DNA from: Echinometra lucunter
Taxonomy: Eukaryota > Echinodermata > Echinoidea > Camarodonta > Echinometridae
Length of the DNA: 64,000 nucleotides
Direction of reading: 5' to 3'
Assembly: GCA_029962745.1 (NCBI GenBank)
Contig: CM057156.1
Span: 712,942-776,941, forward strand
Shown here piece by piece: positions 43,856 to 55,800 of this stretch. Under the pieces are notes generated by a model, which did no database searches, was not told the origin of the DNA, and saw nothing but the letters and a program-made list of their open reading frames with translations. Made by a program: the position numbers and the translations under genes. Position 1 is the first letter of the stretch. Each line of letters begins with the position of its first letter.

Positions 43856-46800
43856 CTAACAAACATAGAAAAGAGAGAGAGAGAGAGAGAAAAAAAAACC
43901 TTTTAAGATCCATGTGCTTCAACCACTTACTTCACTGAAAGATATTCCCACTCTTACAAATAAATGAGACTCTCTTTAACTATTAACACATAAGATTTCT
44001 TTATTTTGATGAATGCTACATGTACAAGAACAGGGAAGACAATGAGCAATAATCATTTTTGGGGTCACATTGACAACTACCATGCAGTCTATGTTCTTAG
44101 CAGTATAATGTCTTTAACATTTTAGTTTTAGTAAGCTTTACACATCTCCCTAGATTAAAAACTACTGGGTAAAAATATACACCAATAAAAACACAGACAT
44201 GGCGTAACACTATTTCCAATTAAGCAAATTACACTCTTTGATTTAAAACTAAAATGGAATGTTAAAAAACTAAGTACCTTTAGCTTTAACAGAGTTCTGA
44301 ACATTTACTTGCAGAGATGAAGATGTAATGTGATTAAATACTTGCCTCTGGATTTGGATTAGGGACTTTATCCAGGAGTTCAGCTGCATGTGAGAAGAGT
44401 TCAGACGACGTCCCGTAGAGGGCTACAGGGCTGGGTGAGGCATCACCTGCCTTTGGGGTGGTGATCTCACAGAACTGATCATATTGTACCAAGGGTGGGG
44501 TGAGGATGGTGGCAAAGGCGTTGAAGCGGTGCTCAAAGCGTACCTTCTCGCTGTCAAACTCCGAGTTGGGCTGCTTGATCTTACCGTCGAGTCTGAAACC
44601 TATCACCGCCTGCGGAGAGGCAAGGTATAGAGGGACATGAATACATACAGAGAGAGATGAAAAAGGAATGAGAAAGACACAAGATAAGAGAAAAACAGGA
44701 TAATGATCAAGAGCAAGAATTATGTGAACTGACAACTCATGAAAGAACCTAAGTCCTTCTGTGTCCTTATAGATTGTGAACAGCAAGATAAAATTCACAC
44801 CAACACGGAACGAAAATGTTTCATTTTACCTTCATTTTCAAAAACTCCAATTCGTAAAATCAGTACAGAACAGTATTTTCTCAAAGTTGTCACAAAGCAG
44901 TCGTTTATTAATCATTTTAATTGATTCATTTACTCGTGCAATGTACGTTCTGGGTGAGAAAAAAAACTTGAGATCCTACTTCCTACGTACCCCCATCACC
45001 TGTAAAGCTGTTAAAGTAAAATTCTTACCTTGTAGTATCCTGAACATAGTGCCTGTTGTGCCTTGTTTAGGGCAAGCTCTCGCTCCAACGGTCTGGCCCT
45101 CTTTCTCTTTGCTTTCTTCTTGTTGCTACGACCTTTTCCCTGAGGTTCGGCGTACTGTGATTCATGATCGCCTAACATACTGTCAGCTTGACTCAAGGTG
45201 GAGATGAACCAGGCGTAGAGGAAATCAGATAGGTACCTAGTAGAGAAATCATTCAAGCGTGTAATGCTATGTTTACACTATGTTCCCGGCGGCCACGTTT
45301 GCCCGAAACGTAGTTCGCTGTGGGATTTGGACATTTTTGCTTCCTGTCCATCTCCACCTCCAAGTTTTGTTACGGCCTATTTCATTGTGTCACGTTTTGT
45401 TGCGTTCATCCATCCACTCTGTGACTGCTGTGGCAGATTTTTTGACAGTTTAAAAATCTGGCCCGGCATCCACGGCAATCATGGATGATCACGTTTGCCC
45501 ATCCCGTCCCCCTGCATTGTGTCACATCCATACCGTTTTGTCCACGGTTGCCAGAAGCACCTTGAGCACTCCACAGAGTGGATTTAGCGCTACACAAGTC
45601 GCATTGATTATCATTATTATTAAACGTGGACTGCCATGGCCGCCAGGAACATAATGTAAACGCAGCATAAATCAATAGCTGAAATTCTATATAGTCTAAA
45701 GGAAAAATGACCTTCACTGGATTGAGATTCAAGGTCACCTTACATACTGTCAGCCTGACTCAAGGTAGAGATGAACCACACATACACAAAATCAGATAGA
45801 TACCTAGTGTAGAGAAATCAACAAACATGCAAATCAATAGCTAGAATTCTACAGTCCGAAGGAAAAATGACCTTCACTGAATTGCAATTCAAGGTCACCT
45901 TGCATACTGTCAGCCCGACTCAAGGTAGAGATGAACCAAGCATAGAGGAAATCAGATAGGCACCTACATGTAGTGTAGAGAATCAATCAAACATGCAAAT
46001 CAATAGCTCAAATTCTACACAGTCTGAAGGTAAAATGACCTTCACTGAATTGAGATTCAAGGTCACCTTGCATACTGTCAGCTTGACTCAAGATAGAGAT
46101 GAACCATGTGTAAAGGAAATCAGATAAGTACCTGGTGTAGAGAAATCATCCAAACATGCAAATCAATAGCTCAAATTCTACACAGGAAAAATTACCTTCA
46201 ACTGAACTTGCATGTTTTTGACTACTTAGAATATCATAAGCTTTTCTATCTCAAGACTATTTACTGATTCAATAAGTGATTGAAAAGAAATCACACCAGA
46301 TGATGCAACTCAATGAATTAAAAAGCTTTAAACCTACCATCTTAATAGAACTTTAATTGATTCAATATCTTTTAGCATTTGGGTCTGTTTTCTTGAATCT
46401 CATAGGTCTGTTTTGGAGGTGATTTTTGCATTAAGGTGTATTTGTAACCCACTATCGACTACAAAAAGCTACCATTAAAACACTTACCAGAATATATAAT
46501 GGTATTCGTGAATACCATATAGCTCCAGCTCAAAGCCCGACTGCACATACTGTATCATGGTGCGTAGCGTATGATACATGACCCAGCAGCTAAACGATGC
46601 TTCATATGTCTTCTTGACCTCTGCCTTAGACATGAGGGTGTGAAGGTTAGCATCGACCTTCTCCGCTTGGTCCTGGAGACCTGCAAGCTCCTCCAGGAGC
46701 TGGCCAAACTTATCTCTTTGTCTGGCTCTGTTGTGACCGTGTATCTGGATCAAAGAGCACATCGGCTGGGGAAATACAAAAGAGAAATAAAAACAATTAA

Positions 46801-49800
46801 AACCTTCAAATGACTGGTACTACAAAAAGGATAAAAAAACAACAACATAAATTTAGACAAGCATATGAACTGATAGTTTGTTTCATCAGTAAGCCACAAC
46901 AGTAACTAAATACTTATTAACCTAATGCCATACAGGGAACAAGTTTGTTCCTGCATTAATCCATTAACTCCTGAATTCTCCAACTCCCATAGACTTAACT
47001 CAGACTTAACCTGATTCCTGTGGGCAACTCCCAAAGGCTTCATTCAGACTTAACCCAATTCCTGAGGGCAATGCCCAAAGACTTAATTCAGGCTTAACCT
47101 GATTCCCACAGGCAACAGGTGAAGCCTATGTGAATTTGAGAATTCAGTAGTTAATGGGTTAATATATTCTAAAGATAATGATATATTAAACACAAAATAT
47201 GACTGATGTCTCAAAGAGAGCACACACTCTTTTAAAGATTACCATGCTATCTGCTAAGAAATTTCTACTCTCTTTAAGTTATTTAAGTAACAAAATAATC
47301 ACTGTTTACACTTGTGACATTTTCATAACGAAACTCATCACTTTTCAAGAGCTGAAAAGGAGGAGCTTGCTTGAAAACTGATCCTTTTCATGATTTGCAT
47401 AATTATGGAGACTTTGAAATTGAAAAAGATGTGAATCTATCCTTACCCTGACTGAATGCATTAACATAGAGTCAGCCATCTCCTTGGCTTGGGCATTGTT
47501 GTAGATGGGAGACCTTGGAGCTAGGACAGGAGGACAAACGAACCCCCTCATGGTGTCCCTGAGAGACTCCTGGACCAACTCAAGACCAAACACCTTCTTG
47601 TTGTTATATGGCAGGAAGATCTGCTGCAGGACTGATCTGGAGAGTACACAGGGGCACTGCTTGCTGAACTCAGCAAAGAAGTCCTGTCATGAGGAGCAAT
47701 AGGGAATTTAAGATGAGTGGACGTGGACCTCGTTCATGTCTACTGGAAGTGCATGTCATCACTGTCGACTACACATGTAAACCTTTTAAGATTCAAATGC
47801 TAGAGCTCATGAGTTATGTGCTGACTGGGCTTGTCCCTTAAATTGTCGGTGAACAGAGCAGCAAGAGGGCACCAGGCGTCATCGGGTAGAGCTGAGAATT
47901 CCAATGGGAGGTGCAAATGTGAATTTGATTGAAGTGTGGGTTTTCTTTTTTTTTGTTCATGTGATATAAAATTAATTTGTAGTATGCCTCCATTAAAATA
48001 AAGAGAACTGTTGCTGGGCCAGTGCCATGAGCGTCTTTGGATGGTGTGTGCGCTTTATAAGATTTCACTATTATTATCATTACAATATATTTTAAAAGAA
48101 AATTCCATTCCCACTTACTATTATAGAATGAAAGGATGTTAGGCTGGTAATCTCACATACTGTTCTTAGTCTAGTCACCAGACCTTCCAGATATGTGATA
48201 GCTTCTCTTCTACTGATGATCTTGGCATATCTCGGAAATGTAGGGGGCAGCAGACGCTGATTTACTAATGGCTCAAAGCCCATCACATTAGGGTAATCTG
48301 CACAGAAAATTGAGTAAGAAGTACAGTATTACAAAGCTGGTAGTTTTATCAAATCTTTTGCTAAAATTAATAACAATTCATTCAAATGGTCAAATCAGGT
48401 TTTGTCATGACATTAAAGATGCTCAGTTGTGGGCTTTCATTGGGAATTTGACACCATGGGTGCTTACCCAGTAACAGGTGTTGTCCATCACTATGGGTTT
48501 TATGACCAACAGACCTTATGTACTGCTCTGTATATTCCACCCTTTGCCCCATATGGCAAAGTCATTATCTCACTTTCCCTGGCCCGAGAATGCCTGAAGC
48601 AGGCCGAAGAATGTTTATGGTGGGACAGCTTGTTTTGCTGTGCTCCAGAAGTGTAGCTCTATTACAGGAATGTAATAAATGAACAGGAATGAAGGGGTTG
48701 CAAGAGAAGACAGGTTACTTATTAAATCTTATCATGTAGTACCTGGCATGGCTGGAGATGTCTCATCTTCTGATACGACTTGTGGATCACCTAACTCTAC
48801 TGTCTTCTGTATGGCAGGAATCAGGTCTAAAGCAAGTAAGAGTAACTTCTTGGCTTCTTCAACAGACTGCTTGATCTAATACATATAGGCAAGTGAAAAA
48901 GAGAGTATTATTTTGCCCATCGTATCAGAAGAAAATGATAATCATCTTTCACTTTGTGAGCTTTTTAAGAATCAGAGGATAAGACAAACATTTATGTGAG
49001 TTTCAAAGTTTCACATGACCTTTGAATATGCAGAGCGAGGCATCAGAATTCATCTCTTGACAATAAATCATTAAAATCATTCCTAACTGATACATGTTCT
49101 TACAGAAAGCCAAAGGATATACAATCTGTACATCACCACTACTCCCTGAATACATTCCTCACAATGTACACCCAATAGACTCATGGAATAACTTACCTCT
49201 TTCTTTGTAAATGCAAGCAGTGCTGAATAAAACATCCTACAGAACTTGATCCTGGATACTACCGCTATACACTGTCCATGCTGCGATAATAAACACACAT
49301 AACACACAAAATAAGACGCTGCAGTGCAAGATTGGAATTGTCATAAAACTGAAAGAGTGAAACAGCACCAAAAATATTTATAGGAAAAGGAAACCCTGGG
49401 AACAAGTCAATTACATGTATAATGAAAAGGAAGGATATGGAGAAACAAGACAAAAGTAGAAAACAGTCAAGTCAAAATCGGTTATGAAATAAAAAATATG
49501 AAAGTGTGAAAAGTCTTGTGACCCCAACATATGTTGTGTCAAATACATTTTCCCATGATATATCTTGCGGTAAGAAAGAGACAAGTTGCACCTTGAGAGG
49601 TAATGGAGAAAAGCTGAAATTTTGTGTACAAAACATATGGAGAGTTGTCCACAAAAATATGTAATTTTTGAAACAATATTGCCAATTTGAGGATTGCCAT
49701 AAAATAAATCAAGCCTTTTCGAACTTTCATAACTTTCTCATTTTGTGACTGATTTGGATTTAACTTTTAAAAAAATGCTTGTCTCTATTTTCTCTTTTGC

Positions 49801-52800
49801 ATTAACATTGCCTTGTCTCCAGGGTTTCCTGTTCCTTTAATAAACTCATGAGAGTAAGACATAACTCTGAGAGCAAGATAATCTAAGGATCAACAGAAAT
49901 AAACATAATGGTTCAGACATCAAATTCTGATTCCCCAGTTATGAATGGAGGATGAAATTTCTGCAAAATATACACCATTATTATTAATGAACTGAACATG
50001 GGCGAAAGGTATTATGAATTATAAAGCAAATAAATCTCACTTCAAGCTCGGTAGCAGTATCTCTGTCTTCACCTTGTCTGGCTCTTGTACTCTGTAACAA
50101 AACAAAAAACAAACAAACAAACAAATAAACAAAAAATCTAGTGGTATTCATGTTTCTAAATACTTGGGACAAACACTTCAATAAACATCTGCCCAGACTT
50201 TGGTGAAAGAAAACCACTGAACATCTCCCACTTTTTAATAATGAATTCTTTTATTTCTTTGGTTGTTTTCTTTTTAATCATTCAATTCATTTTACATACA
50301 TGAACAGTAACTACTTGACAAATAGAAGCAAACAAAGACAAATTGTGTATATATTTTGAGAAGTAGAACACAAACTACATGAACTAAAATCAAGGCTAAA
50401 AAATAGTGAATGCCCTGGTGCCGCTCTCCAGCTAAAATACCTGCCTCTGTGGCCAGTGCATTAACTACAACAAGCCAATAGGAAGATTGTGTCTCGCCCA
50501 CCCGTGGCTAAATAACACGAAAGTTTCCCCAAGTACATCCCTTGCCCTAACCAAGTTTGATGTCACAAGAAAGTCTTGCAGGTCGTAAAGTTTGACCTAA
50601 AATGACCTTTCACCTTACCATGTGACCTGACAGCACAATAGCATGAATGGACCCCTAGTGCATCTATCACCCAAATTTGGTTGCTATTGCAGCAACATGT
50701 GCCAAGTTATGCGTCATAAGAGAGTCTTGCAGGTAAACTTTAACGTTTGAAATACAAGAAATGACAGAGGAAAAGCAAATTCAAGAATTTGAAAACATCT
50801 GTAACATATGACCTCCAATGACCTTTCACCTTATCATGTGAAGTCCAACAGAATGATAACATGCACTTCCCCTTAGTGATCTGCAACCCAAGTTTGACTG
50901 AAAAGTGTGACACGGTTGCAAAGTTTTGTGTCATAAGAGAGTCTTGCACGTAAACTTTAACCGTTCAACGTTTGACCTGTAATGACCTTTGACCTGACCA
51001 TGTGACCTCTGACTGGACCATAACATGCAGGTCCCCTTAGTGCATCTACAACCCAAGTTTGATAGATAAGTGTCACACGGTTGCAGAGTTTTGTGTCATA
51101 AGAGAGTCTTGCACGTAAACTTTAATGTTTGACCTGAAATGACCTTTGACCTTACCATGTGACCTATGACTGGACCATAACATGCAGGTCCCCTTAGTGC
51201 ATCGACAACCCAAGTTTGATAGATAAGTGTCACACGGTTGCAGAGTTTTGAGTCATAAGAGAGTCTTGCACGTAAACTTCAACGTTTGACCTGAAATGAC
51301 CTTTGACCTTACCATGTGACCTCTGACTGGACCATAACATGCAGGTCCCCTCAGTGCATCTACAACCCAAGTTTGGTTGAAAAGTGAGTCACGGTTGCAA
51401 AGTTATGTGTGATAAGAGAGTCTTGCACGTCAACTTTAACATTTGACCTGAAATGACCTTTGACCTTACCATGTGACCTCTGACTGGACAATAAGATGCA
51501 GGTCCCCTTAGTGCATCTACAACCCAAGTTTGATTGAACAGTGTCACACAGTTGCAGAGTTTTGTGTCATAAGAGAGTCTTGCACGTAAATTTTAACGTT
51601 TGACCTAAAATGACCTTTGACCTTACCATGTGACCTCTGACTAGAGCATAACATGCAGGTCCGCTTAGGGCATCTACAACCCAAGTTTGGTTGAAAAGTG
51701 AGTCACGGTTGCAGAGTTTTGTGTCATAAGAGAGTCTTGCACGTAAACTTTAACGTTTGACCTGAAATGACCTTTGACCTTACCATGTGACCTCTGACTG
51801 GACCATAACATGCAGGTCCCCTTAGTGCATCTACAACCCAAGTTTGGTTGAAAAGTGAGTCACGGTTGCCAAGTTATCTTTCATAACGTTTGTGACGGAC
51901 GGACGGACGGACGACGGACGGACGACGGACGGACGACGGACGGACGACGGACGGACGACGGACGGACGACATTTGGATCCCTTAGTCTCGCCTTCACCTC
52001 CGGTGGGCGAGACAAAAAGAGATATTGCTTTTGTAATTGTCTCCTTGAAATCTGAACAGTCCACCATGCAAAATAACTACAGACTCCACTAAAATTGTCA
52101 ATGGGCAACATAAGCTATTGTTTTATTGCCTGGCTAGCAATGCAGGTAACAAGTCAAGCAGGGACCCTGCCAGAGGAAAAGGATAAACTATATTACACAT
52201 GTATACTGTATGTCTAGATACTAGGCCTCGGATATGTGGTACCAGTATATAAAACAAATATTGGCTGCTTATTTTTTGTGTCATGTTTAAAACCATAGCT
52301 CCTCGATGATCTCAGACTGTACTATGTCCCTTAACTTCGTCTCGAGGCACAGCATAGCTTCGAGATCACCTGGGCTATAGTATTAACCATGCCCCTAAAA
52401 GCAGTCAATATTTGAATACTTCATGTATATCTTACCCTGACTCTCCTGTTGTACTCCTCTTCTACTTCTTTCAGCATACCAACCACTCTCAGCTCAGTCA
52501 CATTGTGAGCTAACTTGAAACCATATGTCATGGACTGAAAGTCCTCCTATAAGACAGGATAAAGTTTAGAAATTGATTCAGTTTGTGAATGCTGGAAAAA
52601 AAATTGCACAAGATCAGTTTCTGACAACTGTACAGTGTACATTTATTTTTAAATCCAAATACTAATCTAGAACTTAAACAGGAATGTTGAGTACTTAATC
52701 ACGTACAGAAAGATATAACTGCCACATCATAATGAATATCTAAGTACATGAATTTTGGCTGCATCATGATGTTACAAAGGTACCCAAGACTGTTACAGAT

Positions 52801-55800
52801 AATTTTGGTCAACTTTGCAGCCATATATGACAAATGTGATGTGCAAAATTTAGTGTTTCTTCCAACTGTGGCAAATTTTAGCTTTGTTTACTTCAAGGAG
52901 GGGAAAGATTCCATTTTTTAAACAATCTTTGAAAATAAATCCACTGACCTCTTCAAAGACTCCTGCCCTCATGACCTTGTCCTTGATGGTGTCAACCATC
53001 TTGAGGATGACCAGGGAGAAAGCTCTAAGACAGCGGTCATCGATGAGGTCTGGATTGTGAGCATAGAGGTTGGTAAAGACTGTCTGAGCCAAGGAATGAC
53101 CCTCTAACCATGTTGCCTATCAAACATGAAAAAAAAAATATATATATATAAAGCTGGTTGTGACGATTACATCAATACATATTTCAAAGGATTGACAACT
53201 GATAACAACAATAACGAAAAAACTGGGCCCCATTTCATAAAACTTGTTATCAGTAACAAGTTGCAATACCTATTATAAGGTACTGAAATCCTTGCATCTG
53301 ATTGACTGAGAGCAAATGTGTCATAGAAATGTGGCAGTTGTTACTGATAATAAGTTTTATGAAATGGGGCCCTAATCTTTCTGCAGGTGATGTGGATGCA
53401 ACAGCAAATTATAAATAATGGAATAACAACACATATATAGTCAAGGTCAGCTTGGGAAAGCAGTCAAGGTCTGTTTGATTAGAATTTTGAATAAAAACTG
53501 TCATGCTTTATCTCTCATGTTCACACAAGAAGGCAAACCTTTGATGGTCAACCTTTGATGGTCAACCCTTGATGGTGAACTTTTAATGGTGAACCTTTGA
53601 TGGTAAACCTTTGATGGCAAACCTTTGATGGTCGACCTTTGATGGTCCACCTATGATTTTCAACCTTTGATAGTCCACCTTTGATGGTGAACCTTTGATG
53701 GTGAACCTTTGATGGTGAACATATGATGGTGAACTTTTGATGGTCAACCTTTGATGGCCAACCTTTCTTGGTCAACCTTTGATGAAGATTCCTTGTTCAG
53801 ACTCTGATGTTCACTTTTTGTACCGATTTCAGCTTCACAGAAAACTGCAATTTTCTTTTTTTTTACAGGATAATTGACTTACAAGACAGGCAAATGTTGT
53901 ATCCATGATGCCTATAAGCTCATGATTGGTCAGATCTGCAATCTTTACTCTGCCTGCTTCAATGGACTGCTGTAGATTGAGAACCTTATGACCAGACTGG
54001 TTACACATCATGCCTGCATCCATCTTAGGATCCATCATCTCAATGGCCGACATGGCTTCAAACAAACCAAAACTGCACAAGATGGGAACAGAGAGTGGAG
54101 TCATTCCATAGAGATATAATCAGTAAATCATACACAAATTGTCAGGGCAGGGTGATGTGAGTTTTGAAACTCACATCACTTTGGTAAAGATATTACCAGA
54201 AAAGGCACTCTATGTCTCCAATCTTCCAAAATATTTTACTTTTATTTGCATTTATTCTATTATGAAAATTAATCGAATAAAGTTTTCACCTGAATCAAAC
54301 ATGATGCTCCCCGATAGCTAGTAAGACATGCTTAAAACCTTTCCAGAGGGGTTGGTAGCCTAGGAAAAACTTGAATAATTGTGATGCATGTCAGATTTAC
54401 AAACATTAAGAATTCTACCAACTCAGCAATATGTGATGATCAGATGCTCCCAAAGCTATCCTCTGCAAAGTATGCTACCTATTTTAATGAAGACCTATCC
54501 TCTTCATACTACTTACATGGAATCATGTAAAAGTTCTCCCAGCTGAAGGTATGAAGCAGCTTCATTAAACTCTTCTGTGATATTCTTCCAATTCCTGGGA
54601 ATATTCTGCCTACCTGTTGAAATGGATTGGATGAAATGGATGAAATATGTCTTATTCCTTCCTTAAATGTTTCAATATAAATAAGTGGAAATCTATGAAA
54701 TTACAGTGATACGGTCAAACTTCAATAACATAAATGAAACTCATTTCACAATTTTTTTCAAGTCCATATTTCCGTACGACATGTCTAAAAAGCAAACTTC
54801 CAACTTTTATTTGTTATCCTCCTCCTCCTCTTCCCCTCCCTATCCTTATTCATTCCATTCATTTTTTTATCTTCTCTCATATTTCCTGCTATTGAAAAAA
54901 ATTGAGAGGTTAACATGACATCACATTCCATTCTACAACTGACTTACTTGGCAAGTGATGTGTAAAGGCACTGCAGCCATCTGGATCGTCAAATGGGTCT
55001 GATGGAAGGATACCTTCTCGGCTGATTAGAAAAAAAGAAAGAGAAAAAAGAAATAGACAAGGCAAAATGTGTAACATATGCTAAATGTCGAGGCATTTAA
55101 GTGGCATGCCCCGACATTTAGCATTGAAAGAAACTTCATTCCCGATATGCTAATCTATTCGTGCATCACACTGCATAGTTCTGATTATCTTGCATCTCCT
55201 GCACCTATATGCGCATGCACCAAAATGCCGCCATTTTCAATCTGCGTAAACATTGGAGGGTTTTTACCCGTTTTCCTAACCTAGATTTAGTCTAAATTTT
55301 AGTTTAGAGGTATACGATTTTTTTTTAATTAGTTGGTAGAAAGGTTTGGGATGATCACAACCTATAGTTACAAGGTTGACAATACCATGATTACCATCTG
55401 CATCGGCCCCTGGGAAAAAGATTTTCCAGGGGTTTTAAAATTGGCAAAATGGCTACTAATATTCGAGGCCATAATCTGAATTGTACAGAAGCAACATGCA
55501 TGATTGAACTGTAATAGTTGCAGATCTACATGTACATGAACATGAACATAAACTAATTTTTCTTGAAGACGACCAGGAGATTTACAGGACTACCTCACTC
55601 CCGTAGACCAGATGATGATGATGATGAACATTCAAAAGAACTAATTCACTCACAGATTTATCAATCACTGGAATATGTTACCCAAGGCGGCAGTAGAGGC
55701 ATCCACAATCAATAGCTTCAAGACAGAGTTTGATGCTTTCCTCACACAAAAGTATAATCAGACAATAACTTTACTTATCTGGCCGATTAGATTCTTTAAC

